Assembly (NCBI GenBank): GCA_964558465.1
Contig: CAZLEF010000058.1
Location: 1-44,533 of the forward strand
Source: JACJYC01 sp964558465
GTDB lineage: Bacteria; Bacteroidota; Bacteroidia; Chitinophagales; Saprospiraceae
Direction: 5' to 3'
Length of the DNA: 44,533 nucleotides
The stretch's first letter is position 1; each line of letters opens with the position of its first letter. This document shows positions 26,521-34,685 of the stretch, in pieces. Both the position numbers and the translations under genes were made by a program. The notes beneath the pieces are model-generated. The model was not told where the DNA came from, ran no database searches, and saw only the letters and a list, made by a program, of their open reading frames with translations.

Positions 26521-27444
26521 ATGCGCCCCGGAGTTTTGCTGATTTTTGCTCTTTTTGTCCAGGCTTGCGCCCCCGTTCCAAGCGGGTATCGAGGCGAGCC
26601 GGACTTACTTTATACCGATTTGCAATACGCCCTGGATGAACCCCTCGACGTAGTGAAACTCCAGTTGGACGAACAGGTGTTCCCTGAATTGCCCTACGAA
26701 ATGGGCAAAATGACCAACCTGACCCTGTGGGCTATGCGTCGCTGCGGTTTGCGGACCTTGCCGGGATTCGTCGACCAGTTCACCTACCTGGAACAAGCAG
26801 AATTGGGCGGCAACCAATTGAAAGAATTGACACCCAATATCAAAGCCTGGAAACAACTCTGGATACTGGGCCTGGAGAACAATCAACTGGCGAGCCTGCC
26901 GGATGAACTCTGCGGCCTGGAACGTATTGTTCAGATGAACCTGAGCGGAAATGTATTGACCGAACTGCCAAAGGACATGGGCAACCTGGTCAATCTCAGC
27001 CAATTGAAAGCCGACAATAACCGGTTGTCGGCCTTGCCGGAAAGTTTTGTTCGCTGCAACAGCCTGAAAAAGTTGAGTTTCAAAAACAACCAACTGGGCT
27101 CGTTACCTGCCAATATGGGGAATCTGAAGGAACTGGAGGAATTGTACCTCGACAATAACCGGATCGGAACATTGCCGCAATCCATCGGCAATTTGAAGGC
27201 TTTGAAACGGCTTTCTCTTCAGGGCAACCGACTGTCCGAACTTCCCAGGGAACTGTCGATGTTGGAGAATCTCGAATACCTTGAACTGCAAAATAACCAG
27301 TTGACCGCCATACCCGAAGAATTGATCTACCTGCCGAAATTGCGGGCGATTTATCTGAACGGGAATCCGATCCCGGAGGCGGAAGCCAAACGGCTCATCG
27401 GAAAATTTACGTCTTCCAGGATCAGCATTGAGGGGAATGATTGA
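26521..27444 (+). CDS. Leucine-rich repeat lipoprotein
   Basis: A 307-aa surface or periplasmic lipoprotein. The signal sequence ends in a lipobox (LFVQAC, Cys at 16). From about residue 65 there are roughly ten 23-residue leucine-rich repeats of the type LxxLxLxNNQLxxLPxxxxxL, for example LDNNRIGTLPQSIGNLKALK. LRRs of this kind bind proteins; no partner is visible. It is divergent from the acetoacetyl-CoA synthetase gene with only 48 bp between the starts. Confidence 0.92.
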   Translation: MRPGVLLIFALFVQACAPVPSGYRGEPDLLYTDLQYALDEPLDVVKLQLDEQVFPELPYEMGKMTNLTLWAMRRCGLRTLPGFVDQFTYLEQAELGGNQLKELTPNIKAWKQLWILGLENNQLASLPDELCGLERIVQMNLSGNVLTELPKDMGNLVNLSQLKADNNRLSALPESFVRCNSLKKLSFKNNQLGSLPANMGNLKELEELYLDNNRIGTLPQSIGNLKALKRLSLQGNRLSELPRELSMLENLEYLELQNNQLTAIPEELIYLPKLRAIYLNGNPIPEAEAKRLIGKFTSSRISIEGND

Positions 27445-27967
27445 GGTTAGGCTACTGAGCGGAGTCGAAGGAGATGGTGGACGGCCCATGGTGGACGGTA
27501 GACGGCAAACGGTAGACGGTAGATGATGGGGCGTGTTTTACCCATGCAAATCAATAGTTCAGGATGGTTTATTATCGTTTATTATCGTTGACGGACGTTA
27601 ACCAAAATGAACTACATTGAACCCTTTGATGATGTCTGGAACAACTCAGGAGGCTACCCGTCCTAAAGGGATTCTCCAAAGGAGTCCTATGGACCTTCGG
27701 AGAAGTAGCCGCCTGAGAAACAGCCGTTTGCAGAGGGCGGCGGTCGTTGTGGCAACGGCGCTGCGGGTGGGATCAAGCGAGAGTTGGAAAGTCAACTCAG
27801 GAGGCTACCCGAAGTAGCCGCCTGAGAAACAGCCGTTTGCAGAGGGCGGCGGTCGTTGTGGCAACGGCGCTGCGGGTGGGATCAAGAGATAACTTTGGGT
27901 TATCTCTTGATTTAAGCGTTGCGGCTGCCTTCGTCAGGAAAACATCAATAATAAAAGAAACGGAGAA
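27445..27967. repeat. Gene-free interval with tandem structured units upstream of accC
   Basis: Begins with an ACTGAGCGGAGTCGAA word (27454) and a GGTAGACGG array (27478-27520), then two TTTATTATCG units. The main content is two copies of a structured unit, 27647-27777 and 27798-27886, whose last 73 nt (27705-27777 and 27814-27886) are identical. Each has a hairpin CAGGAGGCTAC/GTAGCCGCCTG, an AAAC/GTTT hairpin and a CGTTG/CAACG hairpin. The loop of the first hairpin is 5 nt in copy 3 and 47 nt in copy 2. A third, diverged copy is at 18806-18938. No gene seen. Confidence 0.85.
27881..27911. promoter_or_regulatory. Perfect 13-bp palindrome containing a TAACTTTG -7 box upstream of accC
   Basis: Arms ATCAAGAGATAAC (27881-27893) and GTTATCTCTTGAT (27899-27911) are perfect complements around TTTGG. 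The -7-like TAACTTTG (27890-27897) lies at the apex, 57 bp before the accC ATG. It may be an operator or an RNA hairpin. Confidence 0.5.
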
Positions 27968-29434
27968 ATGCAAAAAATCTTGGTCGCCAACCGGGGCGAG
28001 ATCGCGCTGCGGGTCATGCGGACCGCCAAAAAAATGGGCCTGCGTACGGTGGCGGTTTATTCGGAAGCCGACCGCAATGCCCCCCATGTCCGGTATGCAG
28101 ATGAAGCGGTTTGCCTGGGCCCTCCGCCCTCCGGCCAGTCTTATCTGCGCGGCGATCTGATCATAGAAGCGGCTAAGAAACTGGGTGTGGACGGCATACA
28201 TCCCGGGTACGGCTTTTTGAGCGAGAATGCTGCATTTGCAGAGGCTGTGGAGGCCGCGGGGATCACCTTTGTCGGACCAAGCCCGCATTCCATCCGGGCG
28301 ATGGGCAGCAAACTGGCCGCAAAGGACGCGGTGAAAGGCTACGGAATACCCATGGTGCCCGGTACGGACGAAGCGATCGCCGATGTCGAAAAAGCCAAAG
28401 TCATTGCCCGGGGAGTTGGATTCCCGATCCTGATCAAAGCGTCGGCGGGCGGCGGCGGCAAGGGCATGCGGATCGTTGAAAGGGAACAGGACCTCGGAGA
28501 ACAAATGGCCCGCGCGGTGAGCGAGGCGCAAAGCGCTTTCGGCGACGGTTCGGTCTTCATCGAAAAATACATTTCCTCTCCAAGGCATATCGAGATACAG
28601 GTTTTAGCGGACCAATCGGGCAATACCGTTCATTTGTTCGAACGCGAATGCAGCATACAGCGCAGGCACCAGAAGGTGGTGGAAGAAGCGCCTTCGTCGG
28701 TTTTAACCCCCGAAATCCGGTCGGCAATGGGCGCAGCCGCCGTTCAGGTAGCCCAGGCTTGCCAATATACCGGCGCCGGCACCGTGGAATTCCTGGTGGA
28801 CGACCGCCTCAACTTTTATTTCCTGGAAATGAACACCCGCCTGCAGGTTGAACATCCGGTGACGGAATGGATCACCGGTCTGGATCTGGTGGAGCAGCAG
28901 ATCCGCATCGCACGGGGCGAGCAACTGAGTTTCACCCAGGAAGATCTGAAAATCAAGGGCCATGCCGTAGAATTGCGGGTTTATGCCGAAGATCCGCTCA
29001 ACCAGTTTTTGCCGAGTATCGGCAACCTGAAAGTTTATCAAAAACCTGAAGGCCCCTATATCCGCATCGACGACGGCTACGAACAGGGTATGGAAATCCC
29101 TATCTATTACGATCCCCTTATCGCGAAACTGGTCGTATGGGGTGAAAACCGGACGGTCGCCCTCGAAAGGATGATCCGGGCGATTGAAGGCTACCGCATC
29201 GAAGGAGTGGCGACTACCTTGCCGTTCGGCCGGTTTGTGTGCGAGCATCCCGCTTTTACCGGCGGTCAGTTCGATACCAAATTTGTGGAGCAATACTTTT
29301 CGCCGGAAAAAATCCTGGCTGACAATGCTGCCCGCGCTGAAATTGCGGCCATGCTGGCGCTGGCGTTTTATAAAAAGGACCGGGAGCAACTCAGGGTTCC
29401 CGGGCAAGGGGGAAGCGGGTGGGGGAGGCGGTAG
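27968..29434 (+). CDS. accC: Biotin carboxylase subunit of acyl-CoA carboxylase
   Basis: A 488-aa ATP-grasp enzyme that carboxylates biotin on the carrier protein, feeding acetyl- or propionyl-CoA carboxylase. It starts with ILVANRGEIALRVMRT. The ATP-grasp loop is KASAGGGGKGMRIV, the ERECSIQRRHQKVVEEAPS block is typical, and MNTRLQVEHPVTE holds catalytic Glu/Arg residues. It is longer than E. coli AccC (449 aa); no biotinyl carrier or carboxyltransferase gene is adjacent, so acetyl-CoA versus propionyl-CoA use is undecided. The last residues (PGQGGSGWGRR) are low-complexity. An SD-like CGGAG precedes the start. Confidence 0.95.
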   Translation: MQKILVANRGEIALRVMRTAKKMGLRTVAVYSEADRNAPHVRYADEAVCLGPPPSGQSYLRGDLIIEAAKKLGVDGIHPGYGFLSENAAFAEAVEAAGITFVGPSPHSIRAMGSKLAAKDAVKGYGIPMVPGTDEAIADVEKAKVIARGVGFPILIKASAGGGGKGMRIVEREQDLGEQMARAVSEAQSAFGDGSVFIEKYISSPRHIEIQVLADQSGNTVHLFERECSIQRRHQKVVEEAPSSVLTPEIRSAMGAAAVQVAQACQYTGAGTVEFLVDDRLNFYFLEMNTRLQVEHPVTEWITGLDLVEQQIRIARGEQLSFTQEDLKIKGHAVELRVYAEDPLNQFLPSIGNLKVYQKPEGPYIRIDDGYEQGMEIPIYYDPLIAKLVVWGENRTVALERMIRAIEGYRIEGVATTLPFGRFVCEHPAFTGGQFDTKFVEQYFSPEKILADNAARAEIAAMLALAFYKKDREQLRVPGQGGSGWGRR

Positions 29435-29679
29435 ATGGAGGCTGAGGTTTGAAAGTTTGGAATGGTTTGTGCCATAGACACTCTTTTGGAGGGATTGTTT
29501 GGGATTGTTTGGAGTTGTTTGGGATGGTTTGGAGTTGTTTGGACTGCCGTTAAACGGCGGCCGGCAACCATCCTGAAGGAACGCCTATTGCGTAAACGAC
29601 GATGAACGATGCGAATCTATAGTTAAATACTCCTGTTTTATGCAGTTGAATTTTTTTCAAAAACTCCAATGCTGGTTTC

Positions 29680-30252
29680 TTGAACCACTACCTGTCCCGC
29701 AAGGCGGGAAAAGAAACAAAAGAACACAAAAGTGGCGAACATGAGTCACCCCGAATTTCCAGAATAACTAAATCTATCCATAGGAAGACTAGCTTGGGAA
29801 TCATTCCTTGTGCTGCCCAAAAACCTTTATAGTGAACAGGATGGCTTCGCATCCTGAGCTACTTGATTTTTTTCACCACATAAGATACATAAGATCACAT
29901 AGGGTCATTCCGGTTCGCCAACGGCGAACCGGAATGACTGAAACTTATGTTTTTTATGTATCTTATGTGGTGAAAAAAAAACTGTGTTTCATATTTGGTT
30001 TGTTATCAATAAATTAAAAAATGTTAGACAAAAGTTTGTTAGTCTATAGCCCTCAATGCCAACTGCCCCGTAGTGACTCCTTTGGAGCAGCCTGGCGAAC
30101 TGCCCCAAAGGTCCAAAGATCCGAAGGCCTCCATCAGAGCTAACTAAAATACCCGAATCAATGCCGAAATCGTTCTTTTTCCGACATTTTCAACAAAATT
30201 CAGGATGACTCATGTTTCCTTTTCCCGCCTTGCGGGACAGGTCGTGGTTCAA
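29680..30252. mobile_element. TIR-bounded non-autonomous element, about 573 bp
   Basis: The left end (29680-29758) and right end (30195-30252) are inverted repeats built of TTGAACCAC, ACCTGTCCCGCAAGGCGGGA and ACATGAGTCA-type segments; the left arm has a roughly 20-bp insertion relative to the right. No transposase frame lies between them. The interior contains copy A of the 248-bp hairpin repeat. It resembles a MITE or a nested pair of such elements. Confidence 0.65.
29788..30035. repeat. 248-bp structured repeat, copy A
   Basis: Similar throughout to 38977-39222 in the same orientation. It contains an AGGATG/CATCCT hairpin, an outer stem of 26 bp (29867-29892 with 29954-29979) and a perfect inner stem of 16 bp (29904-29919 with 29923-29938). 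Two inner pairs differ from copy B in a compensatory way. Confidence 0.85.
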
Positions 30253-30673
30253 AAAAAACATGACATGTGTTGATTGAACTACAAAATCCGGGCTGATTCA
30301 TGTTTTTTTCCCGCCTGGCGACATTAGCGGATTGGGCGGTAAGGATCGGAGAAATAATAACTGTCGGATTTGGGCGCCGGAGGCGCCCAATGCATACCCT
30401 GGTCTTTAGCCGCGTAATGGGAGAAAATTCGCCCTTAATATTACTTTGTCATTTTAAATTTTTGGCGCCTCAACCAGTCGGGACGTCTTTGTTCATGGTG
30501 GATTTGGATGAGTTCAAACCCCTTTGAATTAAACTTTCAGGCGGGCCTGTGGTCTGCTATCTTGGTAACACCGCCTAATCGAGAGGACTTCCGGGCCCTA
30601 GGTCCGGCATCTTTTGCCGCACGCGAGGCAAAACCCTAAAAGGTAAGGAGGCGCCTCGCGGGCAACTGGTTTG

Positions 30674-30740
30674 TCCAAAGGTCCGAAGGACTCTCCATGG
30701 GAGCCCTATGGGCCTATGGAGAGTCCTTCGGACCTTTGGA
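30674..30740. repeat. 67-nt palindrome with perfect 25-bp arms
   Basis: Arms 30674-30698 and 30716-30740 are exact reverse complements around a 17-nt centre. The arms are built of words such as CCAAAGG, CCGAAGG and CCATGG. No T tract follows, so a simple terminator is unlikely. Confidence 0.9.
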
Positions 30741-30818
30741 GGGATCGCAGGGTTCAACCCGCTTCGGGTGGTTAGATACCGGTCCGCTGGACCGGACGCC
30801 GTTCTCACCCGGGACGGT

Positions 30819-30927
30819 TACAAAGATGCCGGTCCGCTGGACCGTTTCGTGCCTGGAGGGTGCAAGCGTTATCCGGAATCACTGGGTTTAGGTACAAAGA
30901 TGCCAGTCCGCTGGACCGTTTCGTGCC
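30819..30927. repeat. Pair of 35-nt direct repeats enclosing a 16S rRNA-like fragment
   Basis: Repeats at 30819-30853 and 30893-30927 differ at one base and each contains GTCCGCTGGAC. Between them, 30855-30890 reads as the conserved 16S segment that begins GGAGGGTGCAAGCGTTATCC and ends CACTGGGTTTA, identical over 36 nt to Bacteroidota 16S rRNA as I remember it (E. coli about 530-570). Flanks do not continue the rRNA. Confidence 0.75.
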
Positions 30928-30976
30928 AGACCGCTATCCATCAGAACTCATGTTAGTTTAAAGTGACAAAGTAGTA

Positions 30977-32005
30977 TTAAACCAAAAGCAACGCGGCATC
31001 CAGATAAAACTTGGCAGCCCAATTTGGATAACGGAACCGCTGATAGGGCCCCCAGACCGGCGCCGAGCCGGCGACGCCCCCTTTGATGCCCGGAATGGGC
31101 AGTGTAGCTACGTGTTTTTCCAGGTCGGCAAGCAGTTGCAGGGCGGTATTCCGGAATTCCTTTTCGCCGGTGATACCCGACAAACGTCCCAGAAAAAAAG
31201 CCAGTTGAGCCTGACCGGTCAGGCATTTGAACGAATAATCCCCCTGCCAGCGTTCGTTGTAGCGGCCCGCCAACCGGCCGTGTTTTTTATATAACTCCAT
31301 CAGTTTACGGCCTGCGACGGCGCATTTTTCCAGAAGGAAAGCGTCGTTTAATACCAGGGCGCATTCCAGGAATCCCTGCCAGGTATAGGCGATGGTATGG
31401 GTAAAGGCCTGTTCGCCGGGCCGGAAGGCCCAGTTTTGCACAGTGGAGTCGGGGTTGATCCAGCCCGCGTAACGATGGAGGGTTTTGGCCATTTCCTGTT
31501 CCAGGCCCGGGTGTTTGGCAACCTGATTGGAGTACAACATGGCCCAGACGACCATGGTGTAATAGGCCGGTTCGTAACCGGGAACAAAGGCATGGCGGGT
31601 CCATCCCCCGTCCGGGTTGAGTTGGGCCAAAACCCAGGAAACAGTGCGTTGAATGGCGCCCGGGAAGGCCGGATTTCCGGTTTTATGGTAAATAGCGGTC
31701 AGGCCGAACAGGATCATGGCGGTATCAAAAACAATGGGTTCCCCTTTGCCGCCCAGGCCGGCCGGAAAAGAACCGTCTTCATTCTGGATTTCGAGCAGCC
31801 AGCCGGCGCAGGTGGCGGCCGCCTGCAACAGTTCCGCTTCGCCGGTATGTTCGTGGTATGCCAGGAGTGTCGGGATGATGTACCCGGTGGTTTCGGGGTA
31901 GGGTGGGGCCCAGCCTTTGAACACATGATACCAGGCTGAGGACCCTGCGCCGTGGTTGGCGCGGATGCCGGCGAGGAGCCAGTGGAGGGTGTTTTTTACA
32001 TTCAT
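30977..32005 (-). CDS. Alpha/alpha-toroid protein, function unknown
   Basis: A 342-aa cytoplasmic protein with repeated helical motifs containing Gly-Gly/Asp-Gly turns (LEIQNEDGSFPAGL, then LAQLNPDGGWTRH), as in prenyltransferase/squalene-cyclase-like or N-acylglucosamine 2-epimerase-like alpha/alpha barrels. Relatives, as I recall them, occur in polysaccharide loci, but I cannot name a reaction. The catalytic DxDD of cyclases is not present. ATG 32005 is chosen over a GTG 21 bases upstream. The gene is alone on the minus strand at the left edge of the AT-rich island. Confidence 0.8.
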   Translation of the reverse strand: MNVKNTLHWLLAGIRANHGAGSSAWYHVFKGWAPPYPETTGYIIPTLLAYHEHTGEAELLQAAATCAGWLLEIQNEDGSFPAGLGGKGEPIVFDTAMILFGLTAIYHKTGNPAFPGAIQRTVSWVLAQLNPDGGWTRHAFVPGYEPAYYTMVVWAMLYSNQVAKHPGLEQEMAKTLHRYAGWINPDSTVQNWAFRPGEQAFTHTIAYTWQGFLECALVLNDAFLLEKCAVAGRKLMELYKKHGRLAGRYNERWQGDYSFKCLTGQAQLAFFLGRLSGITGEKEFRNTALQLLADLEKHVATLPIPGIKGGVAGSAPVWGPYQRFRYPNWAAKFYLDAALLLV

Positions 32006-32323
32006 GTTCAGATTTAAAAGCAGCACAAAGCTGGGACAAGATAATAAGTCCGTTGGATGATTTGGAAATTTGAAATTTTCAGGATAGCTTTACCTAGCTA
32101 AACAACCACCACATGAACCTTATTCCTTTCTTTTCCTGTCATTTATCGGTACAGCAGTTGCGTAAAACCAGCCGGTCCGGCTGGTTTTACGCAACTGCTG
32201 TTTGCACGTCAAAGTATAGACATAATGGGTTTTTACCCAATAGAGCCTATATAGGGGGAGTTGCGTGAGACAAACGTTATGTGTAACCCTAAGTGATGAC
32301 AAAGTATCAAGAAAACATAAGAA
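32006..32323. other. 318-bp intergenic interval with a 25-bp palindrome and the switch to AT-rich DNA
   Basis: Contains the perfect palindrome described separately at 32151-32201. Beyond about 32205 base composition becomes visibly AT-rich and stays so through nadE-like, arr, the cyclase and the TIR gene. No TAnnTTTG box for the NAD synthase-like gene was found, and no other gene is seen. Confidence 0.6.
32151..32201. repeat. Perfect inverted repeat, 25-bp arms with 1-nt centre
   Basis: Arms 32151-32175 and 32177-32201 are exact reverse complements (inner part ACCAGCCGG/CCGGCTGGT). It lies between the toroid gene and the NAD synthase-like gene, near the left boundary of the AT-rich island. 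A bidirectional terminator lacking a clear T tract, or an insertion hotspot or recombination site, are the options. Confidence 0.9.
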
Positions 32324-33298
32324 ATGTCTGGACAAAGAATACTGAACGAAAAATCTTTAGAAATTGACCCACAACATTGGTGTTCCGACATAGAGGCATT
32401 TATTAGAACGAAATATATTGAATCAAAAAAAGACGGAATTCTTGTTACAATTTCAGGAGGACTTGACTCTAGTGTCACTGCATCACTTGTGGCAAGGGCA
32501 ATTGGAAAAGAAAAAGTAACCGGACTGATGTTACCTGAACGATTTGGTAATCCAGAGGCTAATCAATTTGGCAATCTTATTATCAAACACCTTAATATAA
32601 ATTCAGAGAAAATTTACATCAATCCAATAATACGAAGCATAAGAATATCAAGCTTTTTGCTGACATTTTTAGGAGGTAGAAGATTTTGGAAAAAATCAAT
32701 AGATAGAATCAAAGAAAAAAGAGGAGACGAAGTTCAGAAAGGTTATATAAAAATGCTTAGAGGTGAAATAGTGCCCACCTTTCACAAATACTCATCGAAA
32801 ATTAATGGAAGACAGCGAGCAAGATTGCTTTTAGCATACAAATACGCTGAAGAACACAATTTACTATTGGCGGGAGCAACTCATAAAACAGAGCGGTCCG
32901 TAGGTCTTTTTGCTAAGTTCGGAATTGATGACTGTGCGGACATTATGCCCCTAAAAAATATTTACCGCAGCCATATTCTTCAAATTGGACAACATATTGG
33001 CATCCCGACCGGTATACTGAATCGAACTCCCAATCCCGATATGGTTCCTGGTGTTACGGACAAATATGTTAGCTATTTGGGATTGTCTGCACAGCAAGTT
33101 GACTTGATTTTGCTTGGTTTCGAGAAAAAAATGACACCAAAAGAAATTGCAGAACAAGTTGAGATAAGAGAAGAAAAAGTTCTTGAAATACAAGAAATAG
33201 TTTGCTTGACAGAGCTACAAAGAAACACTTCATTAGCACCAACAATACCGACAAATCAACAACCAAACACAGATGTTGATCATGGAGCAAAACCATAA
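32324..33298 (+). CDS. NH3-dependent NAD+ synthase-like protein
   Basis: A 324-aa PP-loop ATPase of the NadE type, which amidates deamido-NAD+ to NAD+. The PP-loop is TISGGLDSSVTA (residues 44-55). The family C-terminal pattern follows: LLAGATHKTERSVG, then FAKFGIDDCADIMPLKNIYRSH and RTPNPDMVPGVTD, which match the NadE segments for deamido-NAD binding (the first of these is written as FAKFGIDDCADI and MPLKNIYRSH in sequence order). There is a C-terminal tail of about 40 residues rich in Asn/Thr/Pro. Sequence is markedly AT-rich against its neighbours, suggesting transfer. The arr gene overlaps its 3' end, so both are translated together. Since the chromosome probably has its own nadE elsewhere, this would be an accessory copy (inference). 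Confidence 0.85.
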   Translation: MSGQRILNEKSLEIDPQHWCSDIEAFIRTKYIESKKDGILVTISGGLDSSVTASLVARAIGKEKVTGLMLPERFGNPEANQFGNLIIKHLNINSEKIYINPIIRSIRISSFLLTFLGGRRFWKKSIDRIKEKRGDEVQKGYIKMLRGEIVPTFHKYSSKINGRQRARLLLAYKYAEEHNLLLAGATHKTERSVGLFAKFGIDDCADIMPLKNIYRSHILQIGQHIGIPTGILNRTPNPDMVPGVTDKYVSYLGLSAQQVDLILLGFEKKMTPKEIAEQVEIREEKVLEIQEIVCLTELQRNTSLAPTIPTNQQPNTDVDHGAKP

Positions 33299-33728
33299 AC
33301 AACAGCAATCAAACGGACAAAGTCCAACGCCTTTCGCTCAAACCTATTTTCACGGGACAAAGGCCGACTTAAAAGTTGGCGACCTGATTGAAGCCGGCTT
33401 CAATTCAAACTATGGACAGCGAAACAATGCGAAATATATTTTCCTTTCAGCGACATTTGACGCAGCAATTTGGGGAGCAGAACTCGCCTTTGGCGACGGA
33501 CGGGAAAGAATTTATTTAGTGGAGCCAACGGGAGAAATTGAAGATGACCCGGACTTAACCGACAAAAAATTCCCGGGTAATCCGACAAAATCATATCGTT
33601 CAACTCAACCATTCAGGGTTGTAGGAGAAGTGACGGTTTGGCAAGGACACCCGGCCGAACAAGTTAAAGCCATGAAGGACGCATTGGAAAAACTTAAAGA
33701 ACAAGGTATTAATTCGCTTAACGATTGA
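33282..33728 (+). CDS. arr: Rifampin ADP-ribosyltransferase Arr
   Basis: Arr transfers ADP-ribose from NAD+ to a hydroxyl of rifamycins and inactivates them. The 148-aa protein shows the whole family pattern: FHGTKADLKVGDLIEAGF with the catalytic-site His, AKYIFLSATFDAAIWGAELA, IYLVEPTGEIEDDPDLTD, and FPGNPTKSYRS. The likely start is ATG 33282 (ATG 33273 is possible). Either way it overlaps the NAD synthase-like gene by 17-26 bp, so NAD+ synthesis and an NAD+-consuming enzyme are coupled. A 9-bp hairpin follows at 33744. A degraded second copy lies at 34686-34774. Confidence 0.95.
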   Translation: MEQNHKQQQSNGQSPTPFAQTYFHGTKADLKVGDLIEAGFNSNYGQRNNAKYIFLSATFDAAIWGAELAFGDGRERIYLVEPTGEIEDDPDLTDKKFPGNPTKSYRSTQPFRVVGEVTVWQGHPAEQVKAMKDALEKLKEQGINSLND

Positions 33729-33743
33729 CCTATACCGCGCGTC

Positions 33744-33766
33744 GGATGGTTTTTGGCAAACCATCC
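33744..33766 (+). terminator. Hairpin after arr, possible terminator
   Basis: GGATGGTTT (33744-33752) pairs with AAACCATCC (33758-33766) around TTGGC. It lies 16 bp after the arr stop. There is no T tract, so terminator function is uncertain. Two diverged members of the CCACGCC hairpin family follow (33782 and 33822). Confidence 0.4.
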
Positions 33767-33968
33767 ATCCTGCGGCATTCCACGCCTGGGGCGTGGCGCG
33801 CTTTTGGGAAATTCCCCATGCACCACGCAGCGGTGTGGGCAGCGCGAAGTATAAAATGAGACAAAAACATGGGCATATCCGGCTTCCGGGCGCGACAACT
33901 ATTTTTTCAATGATCCTGAACCTGTTCCGCCAATCTTTTATAGCTTTGGGGCGCCAGATAACGCACAA

Positions 33969-34634
33969 ATGGAAAGATCAAGCATTCCGCAATCGGTTAA
34001 AAAACATTCGGTTTTAATATGCGTACTTATTTCTGTGATTTTCATCGTAATCGCTACCTCGTTATATCCCGGGGGTTCGCTCTATGACAAAAATTCTTCA
34101 GGGTTTGACTGGACAAAAAATTTTATAAGCAATTTGTTTGGCGCAAAAGCGCTAAACGGCTTTGACAACCCGTCCAGGGTTTGGGCATTCATTGGTATTG
34201 TATTCCACTTTATCGGGAATGGGATATTTTTCATCCATATGTCAAAAAAACTTTCTTCAGGACACGCTGCAACCATTTTAAGGCTTGTTGCAGCAACCAA
34301 CATACTTTTCAATTTTTTGATAGCGACGCCATTACACGACATCATGGTAACCGTTTCCAGCACCATATCGTTGATTGGTTTATTTTATATTACGGTTTTT
34401 ATTCTTCGGACAAAACTCCACCTGTTTAAATTCGCCTGCGTAATTTGTTTGTTGACTTTTTATTATACTTTATTCCTGTATGGTTCAGGTAACTGGGGGC
34501 TACTGGCAATCATGCAGAAGGTTTCTTTCATTAGCTCAATCTTATTAATTTTAGGACTGGAATATTTTACAAGTCAGGACGACTTTAAACAGATCCAATC
34601 AAACAGACAAAAAACACAGGCAACGAACCCTTGA
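33969..34634 (+). CDS. Polytopic membrane protein, function unknown
   Basis: A 221-aa integral membrane protein with about six segments (the first at residues 13-32, the last ending near GLEYFTSQ). It resembles DUF998-like proteins in arrangement, with an N-terminal YPGGSLYDKNSSGFDW loop, but I do not assign a function. It is in the AT-rich island on the same strand as its neighbours, 240 bp after arr. Part of a pseudo-arr follows its stop. Confidence 0.75.
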   Translation: MERSSIPQSVKKHSVLICVLISVIFIVIATSLYPGGSLYDKNSSGFDWTKNFISNLFGAKALNGFDNPSRVWAFIGIVFHFIGNGIFFIHMSKKLSSGHAATILRLVAATNILFNFLIATPLHDIMVTVSSTISLIGLFYITVFILRTKLHLFKFACVICLLTFYYTLFLYGSGNWGLLAIMQKVSFISSILLILGLEYFTSQDDFKQIQSNRQKTQATNP

Positions 34635-34685
34635 GACGGGTTTTGCATCCTGATTCGTTGGATTTGTGTCTAATAAACCCCTGAA

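Larger units (their letters stand above)
29435..30976. repeat. 1.5-kb gene-free mosaic of palindromes, inverted repeats and arrays
   Basis: No convincing coding frame is present. In order: a GTTTGGGATTG-type array (29488-29545), a TIR-bounded element (29680-30252) containing copy A of the 248-bp repeat, a fragment of the same TIR end (about 30286-30310), an inverted CGCGAGGC/GCCTCGCG pair (about 30620-30660), a 25-bp-arm palindrome (30674-30740), three GGTCC/GGACC hairpins, and a 16S rRNA-like fragment between two 35-nt direct repeats (30819-30927). Confidence 0.85.

Noticed and set aside
27617..28160. Plus-strand frames across the tandem unit before accC
   Set aside because: Their predicted peptides merely repeat the 73-nt unit, and they run into accC in another frame.
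30740..30780. tRNA-like GGTTCAACCC segment
   Set aside because: No acceptor, D or anticodon arms can be folded around it; it is part of a small hairpin.
32255..32300. attC-like integron site before the NAD synthase-like gene (CAAACGTTATGTG)
   Set aside because: The word does not fit GTTRRRY or RYYYAAC, no second matching site bounds the genes, and no integrase is seen. The arr-cassette idea remains unsupported.
33600..33968. 122-codon minus-strand frame after arr
   Set aside because: It overlaps arr in antisense and runs through palindromic repeats; no family resemblance.
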